Part shown: piece after piece, positions 34,010 to 41,682 of the stretch | Layout of the letters: each line of letters starts with the position of its first letter | How positions within the stretch are numbered: position 1 is the first letter of the stretch | From: Aphanothece saxicola GSE-SYN-MK-01-06B | GTDB lineage: Bacteria; Cyanobacteriota; Cyanobacteriia; PCC-6307; Cyanobiaceae | Direction: 5' to 3' | DNA: 64,000 nt | Assembly (NCBI GenBank): GCA_019359745.1 | Contig: JAHHGT010000001.1 | Span: forward strand, 124,001-188,000 | Notes under the pieces: model-generated | Database searches by the model: none | What the model was told of the DNA's origin: nothing | The model's input: the letters and a program-made list of their open reading frames with translations, nothing else | Position numbers and translations under genes: made by a program

Positions 34010-35122
34010 ATGACCTACTCTGTTAGCATGGTAACCAATGATCAAGGCATGATGAAGAGTTGTTTTTGCGAATTGTTCAATCACACGTTGTCTCACCCTT
34101 TCACCAGGGCTTTCAGGCGTTCGACGGCTGTTTTTGTCGCCCTCCCTGTTCTTGCCTCATCACCGCAAGCCTTCGCTCAAGGCAATCCCTGGGGGTCCCC
34201 CACACAACAGCCACAGCAGCAGACGTCTCCATGGGGTGGCGGCGGTGGAGCCACGGGTCCCGGCTATGGCCGGCCTGGCGCCAGATCCGTTTCCTTCCCG
34301 ATGCAGGGGGTGATCTGCGACAGCTCCGTGAGCGTCTGTTTCAATGCCAACGGTGCGGCACTGAGCGAAACCGAGCGGGTCTTCGGCCGTCGGGCGCTTC
34401 GCAATCTCGAACGGAACCTGGTGAATAATCCCATCGTTGACGTCACCTTCTCCGATGGCCGCTACTGCAACTTCAACATGCGCGGTTGCTGGACGAACAG
34501 TCAGCGCACCAGCTTCGACCCACGGCTGAATCCCTGGGTGTTCGGCACCAATGCCACGGGTGGCAACCAGGGCGGCCAGGGCACGGTGATCGGTGGCTCC
34601 GGATCCAACTGGGGGCAGGGCAGCGGCATCAACCCAGGCCAGCAACCCGGCAACAGTTTCCGCCCCGCCTACACGCGCACCCGCCAGAACGGCACCTGCG
34701 CCTGGACCAATGGGGGAGTCTCGATTTACAACGGAACCTGCCGTTACGAGATCGTCCAGAACAATGTCAACGGCTCCAAAACCCTGGCCTTCACCTTTGA
34801 CAGGCTGCCGGTGACCAACCAGCTGCGCACGATCCGATTCACGGCCCAGGCCAACAACCCATGGAACATTCAGCTGCCGAATGGCTCCACGGCGGCCGTT
34901 GTGTCCAAGGTGAATGCCGACCAGTACCGCACCGACATCCAGCTGGGCTGGAGCAACGTGTTCAACCTGGGGTTCAGAAGCACCACCCAGGCGACCACCG
35001 CCCAACTGAATCAAGCCCTGCAGCCGGTGGACGCCTATGGCCAGGTGGTGCAGGGCGGCGAGTCTGAAGGGTTGGGGCAGGCCCTTGGTGGGTTGCTGCA
35101 GCAGTTGTTCGGCGGGAAGTGA
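34010..35122 (+). CDS. Exported protein with YcgJ/Fels-1-like domain, function unknown
   Basis: A protein of about 360 residues. After a short AT-richer 5' stretch comes a signal peptide (TAVFVALPVLASSPQAFAQG, cleavage after AFA). A Gln/Gly-rich linker (TQQPQQQTSPWGGGGGA) precedes a cysteine-paired domain (MQGVICDSSVSVCFNANGAA, DVTFSDGRYCNFNMRGCW) that resembles the YcgJ family of small periplasmic proteins. A second Gly/Asn-rich linker and a distinct C-terminal domain (NGTCAWTNGGVSIYNGTCRY) follow. The start is unsure: ATG at 34010 or 34049. I cannot name a function. It is convergent with the following membrane protein gene. Confidence 0.65.
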   Translation: MTYSVSMVTNDQGMMKSCFCELFNHTLSHPFTRAFRRSTAVFVALPVLASSPQAFAQGNPWGSPTQQPQQQTSPWGGGGGATGPGYGRPGARSVSFPMQGVICDSSVSVCFNANGAALSETERVFGRRALRNLERNLVNNPIVDVTFSDGRYCNFNMRGCWTNSQRTSFDPRLNPWVFGTNATGGNQGGQGTVIGGSGSNWGQGSGINPGQQPGNSFRPAYTRTRQNGTCAWTNGGVSIYNGTCRYEIVQNNVNGSKTLAFTFDRLPVTNQLRTIRFTAQANNPWNIQLPNGSTAAVVSKVNADQYRTDIQLGWSNVFNLGFRSTTQATTAQLNQALQPVDAYGQVVQGGESEGLGQALGGLLQQLFGGK

Positions 35123-35128
35123 GGGGCG

Positions 35129-35653
35129 TCAACCTGCCACAGTGCCGACGCCATCGGATGTGTTGCTGAAGAACCGACGCAGGTTCACGCCGGCTTCGTG
35201 GGCGGCCACGGTGACCTGGAGCTTCTGCTCCCCATCGAGCCCATCCCAGAAGGCATGGAACAGGTCCAGAGAAGCCTTGGCACTGCCGACAACTCCCATC
35301 ACCGCCATCGGTGCCGTCAACCACGGGAAGACCAGCAGCACCACGGAAAGAACAGCACCCACAGCCACACCGGTTTTGGCGGATTCCAGGCTTGTGCCCA
35401 GCACCAGCTTCACCTGGGTGATCCGGTCGATCTCGCCGCGTTTGCGCAAGGCCTCGGTGCGCAGGGCGGTGAGCAACGCCTGGTAGGTGGCGTAGAGAAG
35501 CACCCCGCCGACGGTGGATTCCGAGACGAATTCACCGCCACTGAAGCTGCCGCCGTTGTGGTTGAGATCCACCGAGGCCAGACCCGCCAGGGGGGCGGCC
35601 TCCCAGCCGGCGCGGGGGATGCGGAAGGGGTCGTGCTCGCGGGTCATGGTCAT
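35129..35653 (-). CDS. Membrane protein of unknown function
   Basis: A 174-residue protein with a hydrophilic N-terminus (MTMTREHDPFRIPRAGWEAA) and one or two membrane segments in the middle (KTGVAVGAVLSVVLLVFPWL and APMAVMGVVGSAKASLDL), then a soluble tail (KLQVTVAAHEAGVNLRRFFS). I recognise no family. Start chosen at the first of two adjacent ATGs (35653). It is 70 bases downstream of the DoxX gene, same strand. Confidence 0.6.
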   Translation of the reverse strand: MTMTREHDPFRIPRAGWEAAPLAGLASVDLNHNGGSFSGGEFVSESTVGGVLLYATYQALLTALRTEALRKRGEIDRITQVKLVLGTSLESAKTGVAVGAVLSVVLLVFPWLTAPMAVMGVVGSAKASLDLFHAFWDGLDGEQKLQVTVAAHEAGVNLRRFFSNTSDGVGTVAG

Positions 35654-35723
35654 GGAAGAGCCTGGAATCCAGCCTGCCACGGTTGAACACGCAGATCTGA
35701 CCCCGACGGCACGTCGGCTGTGC

Positions 35724-36392
35724 TCAGCTGGCTTCCGGCAGCAGCTCGTAGGTCGACGTCGTGGCCTTGCTGCCTGACGTGCCCGTTGCGCTGGCGCTGG
35801 AATCGACCAGCAGCCCTGCAACGATGCCGGCATCAAACGAGTAGCGGCCTGGACCGACCAGCAGCAGGGCGAGACTGCCGCCGAGATAGAGCACCACCAG
35901 CTCGAGCACGTAGATGTTCAGGCCGCTGGTGAGGATGTGGTGGTAGGCGGCCACCCCCATGGTGCCGGTGAGGGCCAGCGCCCCCAGGGGCGACAGCAGG
36001 CCCAGGATCAGCAGCCAGCTGCCCAGGATCTCCGAGTAGCCCGCCACATGGGCGAAAAACAGGGGGAAAGGCAGGTGCAGGGGCACCACGTAGTTGGTCG
36101 CAAACGCCTGGGGATCGGCCAGCTTGTCCTGGCCGTGGTGGATCATCATCGCGCCGATGGCCAGGCGCAGGATCAGCAGGCCGGTGTTGGCCAGGCGCCC
36201 TTCCCGCAGGAAGTAGGACGACAGGCCCTGCCGCGCGCTTGCGGCGATGGAAGGGCCCTGGGCAGGGGCGCTGTCTTCGGCGCTGATGGGCACGGCAGCG
36301 CTGAGCGTCGGGCGGTTGAGCGCCAGCATCCACAGGGCGATGAAGGCGGTGAAGAAGCCCGCGAAGACTTCAAGCAAGACAGTGGTGGTCAT
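35724..36392 (-). CDS. DoxX family membrane protein
   Basis: A 222-residue protein with four membrane helices in the C-terminal part: NTGLLILRLAIGAMMIHHGQ (the DoxX signature, with HHGQDKL), LFFAHVAGYSEILGSWLLIL, LGALALTGTMGVAAYHHILT and LELVVLYLGGSLALLLVGPG. An extra N-terminal helix (VLLEVFAGFFTAFIALWMLA) and a Ser/Pro linker precede them. DoxX proteins are poorly defined membrane redox-associated proteins. The start at 36392 is the first ATG of the helix-bearing frame. It follows the photolyase gene by 32 bases on the same strand. Confidence 0.83.
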   Translation of the reverse strand: MTTTVLLEVFAGFFTAFIALWMLALNRPTLSAAVPISAEDSAPAQGPSIAASARQGLSSYFLREGRLANTGLLILRLAIGAMMIHHGQDKLADPQAFATNYVVPLHLPFPLFFAHVAGYSEILGSWLLILGLLSPLGALALTGTMGVAAYHHILTSGLNIYVLELVVLYLGGSLALLLVGPGRYSFDAGIVAGLLVDSSASATGTSGSKATTSTYELLPEAS

Positions 36393-36424
36393 GGCGGCGG
36401 GAGGATTATGAAAATTCTGCCGCG

Positions 36425-38008
36425 TTAGGTAACGGAACGTGAAGAGCCCCCCTGGTCCAGGGCCAGATCCAGGCAGAGCTGGCCTTCGGCGACCCGCCGG
36501 CGCCGGGAACCACCGCCCTTGCCGGAGGGGGGCAGTCCCGAGCGCCGGGAGCCATGACGTTCCTGGATCGCGTCGGCGGCCGCACTGAAGCCGGGCTGAC
36601 GCCGCAGGCCCCAGAGCCGTTCCCGGGCTTCCCGGGCACCGGCGGCCACATCCACGATCGGGGCGGGGTAGTCCTGTCCGATGCGGCAGCCGCAGGCGTC
36701 CTGGGTGATCGGATCCATCCGCCAGGGCTCGTGGCGCCAGGCGGCGGGCACGGCCGCCAGTTCCGGCAGCCAGCGACCGAGAAACACGCCGTCCGGATCG
36801 TGGTCGAGCCCCTGCTTGATCGGGTTGTAGATCCGGATGGTGTTGATGCCCGTGGTGCCGCTCTGCATCTGGCACTGGCTCCAGTGGATGCCGGGCTCGT
36901 AGTCCACGAACTGGCGGGCCAGGTGCAGGCCGCTGTCGCGCCAGTCGATCCAGAGGTGATGGCTGGCGAAGGACAGCAGCATCGCCCGCATGCGGAAGTT
37001 GATCCAACCGCTGTGGTGCAGGGCGCGCATGCAGGCATCGACGAAGGGCACCCCCGTGCGCCCCTCGCTCCAGGCCGCCAGCCGCTCGGGATCGGTGCGG
37101 CGCAGCCCCCGGGTGGCGGGATGGAGCTCCTGGATTTCGATCGAGGGCTGGCGTTCCAGCTTCTGGATGAAATGACAGTGCCAGTGCAGGCGCGAGAGGA
37201 AGGCGTCCAGCGCCCGAGGCCAGCCGGCGCCGGCGTGGGCCGGCAGGGCCGCCAGGGCGAGCCGACGGGCGCGTGCCTCCTGCACCACCTCCCCCATCGA
37301 CAGGGTGCCCCAGGCCAGGTGGGGCGAGAGCCGCGAACAGGCCTCAAAGGCGGTCAGGGGATTGGAGAGCCTGTGGTGGTAGCCCCGTCCCCGTTGGCGC
37401 AGGAACCCCTCCAGCAGTTCCCGTCCGGTCCGGCGTCCGCCCCGCTGTCGCCCGGGGCAGGGGTCAGGCGCCAGGCCGAGATCAGCAGCGGTGGGCAGGG
37501 TCCGCGGAGCGATTCCGACCAGCGGGGTCAGGGCTGTGGGAGGTGCCAGGAGCGGTTCGGCCATGCGTTGTTCCCAGGCGCGGGCCCAGCCGCGGCGATC
37601 CTTCAAGCCCCGGATCACGCCGAAGCTGGCGAACTCCTGCCAGGGGATCCCCCGCTCCCTGGCCCAGGCGGCCACGCGGCGGTCCCGGTCGTAGGTCCAG
37701 AGGTTGCCGGTTTCCTGGTGGCTCCAAAGCCCATCGATGCCATGGCGGCGATGGGCGGCCTCCAGCACGGCCACCACCTCTCCCATGCGGACCACCAGGG
37801 GCTGGCCCAGGTCGGCCAGAGCCTCTGACAACTCCTGCAGCGCCTCCCGGCAGAAGCTCCACTGCCGGGCTGAAGTGTCCGGGCGTTGCCACAGGCGCGG
37901 CTCCACGACGTAGAGGGGCAGCACTGGGCCGCGTCGCGCCGCCTCCACCAGGGGGCGGTGGTCGTGGAGGCGCAGATCGCGCTTGAACCAGACCACCTGA
38001 AGCGCCAT
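36425..38008 (-). CDS. phr: Cryptochrome/DNA photolyase family protein
   Basis: A 527-residue FAD flavoprotein. The N-terminal antenna domain begins VVWFKRDLRLHDHRPLVEAA; the FAD-binding domain holds LSPHLAWGTLSMGEVVQEAR, SRLHWHCHFIQKLE, TGVPFVDACMRALHHSGWIN, FRMRAMLLSFASHHLWIDWR and PGIHWSQCQMQSGTTGINTI. A basic, probably disordered tail ends the protein. These match the class of bacterial photolyase/cryptochrome found in cyanobacteria near CPD photolyase, but I cannot decide whether it repairs CPDs, ssDNA lesions, or signals. It is upstream of the DoxX gene. Confidence 0.9.
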   Translation of the reverse strand: MALQVVWFKRDLRLHDHRPLVEAARRGPVLPLYVVEPRLWQRPDTSARQWSFCREALQELSEALADLGQPLVVRMGEVVAVLEAAHRRHGIDGLWSHQETGNLWTYDRDRRVAAWARERGIPWQEFASFGVIRGLKDRRGWARAWEQRMAEPLLAPPTALTPLVGIAPRTLPTAADLGLAPDPCPGRQRGGRRTGRELLEGFLRQRGRGYHHRLSNPLTAFEACSRLSPHLAWGTLSMGEVVQEARARRLALAALPAHAGAGWPRALDAFLSRLHWHCHFIQKLERQPSIEIQELHPATRGLRRTDPERLAAWSEGRTGVPFVDACMRALHHSGWINFRMRAMLLSFASHHLWIDWRDSGLHLARQFVDYEPGIHWSQCQMQSGTTGINTIRIYNPIKQGLDHDPDGVFLGRWLPELAAVPAAWRHEPWRMDPITQDACGCRIGQDYPAPIVDVAAGAREARERLWGLRRQPGFSAAADAIQERHGSRRSGLPPSGKGGGSRRRRVAEGQLCLDLALDQGGSSRSVT

Positions 38009-38030
38009 CGACGCAGGTTAGGAAGTGCGC

Positions 38031-38141
38031 TCAGCGCTTCGGCAGGTCGCTCGGCCGCAGCACCACCACCACGACTCCCACCACCACCATCAGGGTCAGC
38101 ACCGCCGCCCCGGCCAGGGGCAGCAACGTTTCCGTCTCCAT
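38031..38141 (-). CDS. Tiny single-pass membrane protein (36 residues)
   Basis: Minus-strand frame METETLLPLAGAAVLTLMVV, continuing VGVVVVVLRPSDLPKR, gives one strong membrane helix and a basic C-terminus. An upstream in-frame ATG at 38168 would give 45 residues. Its size and layout are like small thylakoid or cytochrome-complex subunits but it matches none I know (not PsbN, PsbT, PetM, PetN or PsaM). It lies 22 bases upstream of the photolyase gene. Confidence 0.55.
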   Translation of the reverse strand: METETLLPLAGAAVLTLMVVVGVVVVVLRPSDLPKR

Positions 38142-38326
38142 GGGCGTCCCCGACGACTGCGTGTTCATCCTGCCCCTGGGACCAGGCACCGGTGCAAAAA
38201 AAAGGACGGGTCAGCGAACCCGTCCCCGAAGAACGTCTTAAGAATTGTAAAGCTCCGACCTCCGCAGGCGCTTCACGCTCCCGATCAGCCCATTTGCCGC
38301 GGTGCCCGCTGCCGCGCGCCAGAATC

Positions 38327-38344
38327 TTTACGTTCCGTTACATC
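38327..38344 (+). promoter_or_regulatory. HLR1-like RpaB motif upstream of a small gene
   Basis: TTTACGTTCCGTTACATC fits the HLR1 direct repeat (KTTACA-N4-KTTACA) with one mismatch. It lies 4 bases upstream of the ATG at 38349, a position suited to repression. RpaB binding is an inference. Confidence 0.55.
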
Positions 38345-38348
38345 AGCC

Positions 38349-38609
38349 ATGACGGTCGGCGAGCTCTACCTGGAATCCCTGGCCACCGGGATCATCACTC
38401 CCACTGAACTGTCCTGGCTCACCCATGGCCAGGACCGTTTCTCCCGTCTGGAAGAAGCCACGGCGCTGAGGCTCGGTCGCCTGCTCGATCAGGGCGACAT
38501 CCAGCTGGGCTGCCGCCTGGTCGCTCCCGACGCCCCGTGCCGTGAGGAGCCCACCCCAGGGGTGCTGGAGGAATGGATCGAGCCCCTGGGTCGTCAACGG
38601 CATCGCTGA
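38349..38609 (+). CDS. Small conserved cyanobacterial protein of unknown function
   Basis: An 86-residue soluble protein, MTVGELYLESLATGIITPTE then LSWLTHGQDRFSRLEEATAL and RLGRLLDQGDIQLGCRL. Sequences of this type occur in many cyanobacteria; no function is known to me. The C-terminal 30 residues are Pro/Glu-rich. An HLR1-like motif almost touches the start codon, and an HLIP gene follows 63 bases later with its own repeat cluster, suggesting light-stress control. The gene is real by conserved pattern and codon use. Confidence 0.72.
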   Translation: MTVGELYLESLATGIITPTELSWLTHGQDRFSRLEEATALRLGRLLDQGDIQLGCRLVAPDAPCREEPTPGVLEEWIEPLGRQRHR

Positions 38610-38614
38610 CGACA

Positions 38615-38642
38615 GTCACAACGCTTCACGATCGTTTACACT
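38615..38642 (+). promoter_or_regulatory. Three 10-bp-spaced HLR1-like repeats upstream of the short HLIP gene
   Basis: GTCACA, TTCACG and TTTACA begin at 38615, 38625 and 38635, an exact 10-base period on one helix face, 30-57 bases upstream of the HLIP start. This resembles tandem RpaB sites (HLR1) known at hli promoters. Two of the three elements are degenerate. Confidence 0.5.
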
Positions 38643-38671
38643 CCCTTCAAGTTTCGCAAACAAACCCTTCC

Positions 38672-38815
38672 ATGACCGACTCCACCACCCGCTTCGGCTT
38701 CGTTGCCTTCGCTGAAACCTGGAACGGCCGTCTGGCCATGCTCGGTTTCGTGATCGGCCTCGGCACCGAAATCCTTACCGGCCAGGGCATCCTTGCCCAG
38801 ATCGGCCTCGGCTGA
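38672..38815 (+). CDS. hli: High-light-inducible protein (HLIP), short form
   Basis: A 47-residue single-helix thylakoid protein: MTDSTTRFGFVAFAETWNGR followed by LAMLGFVIGLGTEILTGQGI. The chlorophyll-binding ExxNxR motif is ETWNGR with the AMLGF turn. It is a standard small Hli/Scp protein that protects photosystems in high light or other stress. It is preceded by HLR1-like repeats and followed by a strong hairpin terminator, so it is likely monocistronic or in a short unit with 38349. Confidence 0.94.
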   Translation: MTDSTTRFGFVAFAETWNGRLAMLGFVIGLGTEILTGQGILAQIGLG

Positions 38816-38839
38816 TTCACCGGAAGGTTCGCCTGTCTC

Positions 38840-38866
38840 AGCCCGGATGGTTCTGCCATCCGGGCT
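38840..38866 (+). terminator. Rho-independent-type terminator after the HLIP gene
   Basis: AGCCCGGATGG and CCATCCGGGCT form a perfect 11-bp stem around TTCTG, followed by TTGATG. Placed 24 bases after the hli stop. The T-run is short but the stem is strong. Confidence 0.75.
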
Positions 38867-38897
38867 TTGATGTCTGCAGCGTTCACCCCGATCCGCC

Positions 38898-39674
38898 ATG
38901 GCGCACGCTCTTGTCTTTGTCCTGGCCCCGGACGGTGCCCTGCCCGGCGATGGCGCCGCCTGGGCCGATCTCCTGGCGGCCCAGCGTCTTGGCGTCGGCA
39001 GTGGCATTGCCCTGCGCATGTTCCGCACAGCGACGCCACCCGAGCAGAGCCTCGATGAGCTCGTCGCTTCGGGACAGGCCAACGTCAGCGGCGCCGATCC
39101 GTTCGTGCCTCTGCGCACCGATCCCTGCCAGGACGATTCGACCCGCTCAGAGGCGACGGGTTCAGCCCACCGACTGATCTGTGACGCTCTGGTGCCCCAT
39201 CTGGAGCCACGCTCCCTCTGGCTCGGTGCCTACGAACTCGTTGGTCCGGAACTGGAGGGACGCACCGGCCACCCGGCGGATCGCCTGACCATCACGTCGA
39301 TTCGCTGTCTCGACCAGTTTTCACTTCGAGACGCCGACAACGAAACCTGCTGGTTCTATCCCACCGAAAACGGCGACTACCTCTGCTGGGAAAACCAGCG
39401 TTCGCTGGAGCTCTGCCCCGGGTATCCCGCTGATCCGTGCATTCAGGAGCAAAGTATTGCTTACGAGCGCAGCGACCTGCGGCTGCTCTGGTCGCTGATG
39501 GCCGACGATCAGGCCTTGACCTGCGTTGGTCTGACCTACCAAAGGCGACGGATCGAATGGCCGGTGACGGCCAGTGACCCCGAGCCCTTTGCCACCTGGA
39601 CCTCCTTCCGGGTCGACAGCATGGCGGATGACAACTATCGGGAAATGTCCAGCATCACGGTGTTTCCAGGCTGA
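38898..39674 (+). CDS. Conserved hypothetical protein (258 residues)
   Basis: A soluble protein, MAHALVFVLAPDGALPGDGA onward, with a Cys/Trp-rich C-terminal half (CWFYPTENGDYLCWENQRSL, LRLLWSLMADDQALTCVGLT) and a long acidic linker around residue 80. No membrane segment, signal peptide or catalytic motif is evident. I considered a CpcT/CpeT lyase, but its conserved residues are not found. Start at 38898, ATG. It is convergent with the DUF2973 gene, 9 bases apart. Confidence 0.6.
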   Translation: MAHALVFVLAPDGALPGDGAAWADLLAAQRLGVGSGIALRMFRTATPPEQSLDELVASGQANVSGADPFVPLRTDPCQDDSTRSEATGSAHRLICDALVPHLEPRSLWLGAYELVGPELEGRTGHPADRLTITSIRCLDQFSLRDADNETCWFYPTENGDYLCWENQRSLELCPGYPADPCIQEQSIAYERSDLRLLWSLMADDQALTCVGLTYQRRRIEWPVTASDPEPFATWTSFRVDSMADDNYREMSSITVFPG

Positions 39675-39683
39675 AAGCCCCTA

Positions 39684-39896
39684 TCAGCTGGCCTGTTCGT
39701 AGAGCTGCTCGAGCCGTTCGCGGCTGAGATCCACGTACAGCACCTCTTCGCCCGGGGCGGGGGCTTCGGGGTGGGATGGCCGCCTGGCCTGCATGGTTGA
39801 AGCGTTGCGCAGGTTCTGGGTCATCAGGGCAAAGGCGCCGCCGGCAATCACCGCGAAGCTGACCATGTAAACGATGGGGAACAGGGCTTCCAGCAT
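39684..39896 (-). CDS. DUF2973 family small membrane protein
   Basis: A 70-residue protein: membrane helix at the N-terminus (LFPIVYMVSFAVIAGGAFAL), then a soluble tail (APGEEVLYVDLSRERLEQLY). The pattern fits the cyanobacterial DUF2973 family, whose function is unknown. An HLR1-like motif lies 25 bases upstream on the same strand, so expression may respond to light. Confidence 0.75.
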   Translation of the reverse strand: MLEALFPIVYMVSFAVIAGGAFALMTQNLRNASTMQARRPSHPEAPAPGEEVLYVDLSRERLEQLYEQAS

Positions 39897-39920
39897 TGGT
39901 CTCTCGCTTTGGCCCAGGCT

Positions 39921-39938
39921 AATGTAAAGATCTGTTAA
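39921..39938 (-). promoter_or_regulatory. HLR1-like RpaB motif upstream of the DUF2973 gene
   Basis: On the minus strand TTAACAGATCTTTACATT matches the KTTACA-N4-KTTACA repeat with one mismatch, 25 bases upstream of the start at 39896. It is the best HLR1 match of the three seen here. Confidence 0.6.
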
Positions 39939-39966
39939 ACGTGGGCGCTCGCCTGGGCGCGGACCC

Positions 39967-40560
39967 TTAAGGATTCAGCCGCTCCTCCTGCCAGCCGTTG
40001 GCAGCCCGCCAGCAGCGGCGCTTGTGCGGATGGCCCTGCAACTCCAGCAGCTCCACCCGCTGCAGCTGCACCCGCAGCAGCTCGAAATGCTCCGGCCTTG
40101 GGGCGCCGTCTTCAAGTTCCCGCGGGAACGCTGCCTCGGCCTGCAGCGCTTCCCCCGGCGCCGGCCAGCCCCAGAGAGCCCGGCCCCTGGGGGTGAGGGC
40201 CTGCCAGTGGCGATCCAGGGCCTGCCGTTCCTCCCCACCAGCCAGCGGCAGCCGATGCCCCCTGAGGCGGAACTGGCAGCGGGCCTTCGGCAGCACCCAG
40301 CAAAGCTCCAGCGGTGCCAGCCCGTTCAGTTCGCCGCTTTTGGCGCTGCGGCGGTCGGTGAGCAGATCGAGGGCCGTCCCCCCGGACCAGCAGCGGAACA
40401 CCAGGGTGCGCACCCTCGGGGTGCCGTCCTCGGCCAGGCTGGCCAGCTGCAGCCAGCGGGCCTGGGGGGAGCGCCCCTGCCGCTCCAGCGCCCCGCGCAG
40501 CAGTGGGCGCCACGGGGGCAGGGGCTCGTCCTGGGTTGGTGCGGGCATGGCGTCGGGCAT
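39967..40560 (-). CDS. Pyridoxamine 5'-phosphate oxidase-like FMN flavoprotein (Alr4036/Npun_F5749 type)
   Basis: A 197-residue split-barrel flavoprotein. It has WLQLASLAEDGTPRVRTLVF near residue 40 (the PNPOx-type FMN site), DLLTDRRSAKSGEL, LCWVLPKARCQFRLRGH and a C-terminal LLRVQLQRVELLELQGHPHK that resembles the PdxH C-terminal dimer motif. It belongs to the cyanobacterial 'PPOx family' rather than to true PdxH. Its substrate is unknown. The gene follows a methyltransferase-like gene on the same strand, about 10 bases apart. Confidence 0.82.
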   Translation of the reverse strand: MPDAMPAPTQDEPLPPWRPLLRGALERQGRSPQARWLQLASLAEDGTPRVRTLVFRCWSGGTALDLLTDRRSAKSGELNGLAPLELCWVLPKARCQFRLRGHRLPLAGGEERQALDRHWQALTPRGRALWGWPAPGEALQAEAAFPRELEDGAPRPEHFELLRVQLQRVELLELQGHPHKRRCWRAANGWQEERLNP

Positions 40561-40569
40561 GGGGCGGGC

Positions 40570-41223
40570 CTACGGCGCAGGCTTTTCGGCCACCACGGCA
40601 AAGAACGGATCGCCCTGTCCCCCCAGCCAGCCCTGGGGGCCCTCGGCCCGCGTCGACTCGGCGATCAGCTGCGGCGCCGGCCAGCCCTGGGCCTGCAGCA
40701 CCCGGCTGATATAGGCGAGGTGATCCCGGTCGCTGCCGTCGGTCCAGACCTGCGGTGCCTTCTGGAAGAACATCCGGTTGGAGAAGGCCACGATCACCTG
40801 ACCGCAGGGGCGGACCACCCGCAGCAGTTCGGCCGCCACCGGTTCCGGCCGCTGCAGGTACTGCCAGCCCGCCACCATCAGCACCGCATCCACGCTGGCG
40901 TCCTCCAGGGGAAGCCGCTGGTCCTGGTTGAGGTTCTGCAGCCAGCGCCGATCCAGGCGGGGGTTCGCCGCCAGTTCGGTGTCGTTGAGGCCGTGGCCGA
41001 TCACCTCCTCGTAGCGGATCTCCTCCGGCAGGTGACTCACCCAGCTGCTCATCAGATCCAGCACCACCGCACAGGGGGGGATCCGCTCGCGGTAGAGCGC
41101 CGTGAGCCGCCGGCGGAAAGCGCCGTCGAGGTGCTGCACGTAGCGCGGCTCGGCATAGAAGAGGGCGTCGTCGGAGCCGTCCAGCTTGCGCCGCTCCGCC
41201 TCGTTCAGCACCAGCACCGCCAT
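40570..41223 (-). CDS. SAM-dependent methyltransferase-like protein
   Basis: A 217-residue protein. CAVVLDLMSSWVSHLPEEIR replaces the usual glycine-rich motif I with a DLMSSW version that still fits the class I fold; EVIGHGLNDTELAANPRLDR is the motif II region, DASVDAVLMVAGWQYLQRPE the post-III strand with a conserved D, and ELLRVVRPCGQVIVAFSNRM the motif-III helix. This DLMSSW subtype is found in cyanobacteria and plants, with unknown substrate. The start at 41223 is the first ATG; the open frame continues far upstream in antisense phase. Confidence 0.78.
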   Translation of the reverse strand: MAVLVLNEAERRKLDGSDDALFYAEPRYVQHLDGAFRRRLTALYRERIPPCAVVLDLMSSWVSHLPEEIRYEEVIGHGLNDTELAANPRLDRRWLQNLNQDQRLPLEDASVDAVLMVAGWQYLQRPEPVAAELLRVVRPCGQVIVAFSNRMFFQKAPQVWTDGSDRDHLAYISRVLQAQGWPAPQLIAESTRAEGPQGWLGGQGDPFFAVVAEKPAP

Positions 41224-41289
41224 GGCCCTCGGGAATCCGTTCTGCTGCCATGGTGGCGAATCGCGGCGCCCGAGGCGGCGCTTTCCGCC

Positions 41290-41682
41290 ATGCCCCCTGC
41301 CGTTCCACCCCCCTTCCTGGTGCTGGCCGCCGACGACCCCGAGCGTCTGGCCGTCTTCTACGGCGCCCTGCTGCAGACCACTCCCCTGGTGGGCGCCAGT
41401 GCCCGCCACTGGCGTTTGCTGGGGCCAGGCCAGGGGCGGCTGGAGATCTACGCCCCGTCCCGCCGGCGTCCCCGTCCCCGCGGTGAGGGCCGGCTGGCCC
41501 TCTGCTTCTCCCGCCCAGCGGGGCAGGCCCCCCCCCTGCAGGTGCTCAATGATTGGATCAGCACCGTCCTGCCCCTGGGGGCGGCGCTGCTGGAGCCGCC
41601 GCGCCAGGAACCCTTCGGCGCCGAGACCTGGCTGGCCGATCCGGAGGGCAACCGACTGCTGCTCCTGGTCAGCGCGGCCTGA
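41290..41682 (+). CDS. VOC-superfamily (glyoxalase-like) protein
   Basis: A 130-residue small protein with two beta-alpha-beta-beta units: FLVLAADDPERLAVFYGALL and the C-terminal FGAETWLADPEGNRLLLLVS (the DPEGN turn typical of the vicinal oxygen chelate fold). The middle is Arg/Pro-rich (YAPSRRRPRPRGEGRLALCF). The usual metal ligands are not all evident. Its 3' end overlaps the convergent PfkB gene by 14 bases. Confidence 0.75.
   Translation: MPPAVPPPFLVLAADDPERLAVFYGALLQTTPLVGASARHWRLLGPGQGRLEIYAPSRRRPRPRGEGRLALCFSRPAGQAPPLQVLNDWISTVLPLGAALLEPPRQEPFGAETWLADPEGNRLLLLVSAA

Noticed and set aside
38898-39674. CpcT/CpeT bilin lyase assignment for the hypothetical protein
   Set aside because: None of the conserved lyase residues or the size-typical blocks were found.
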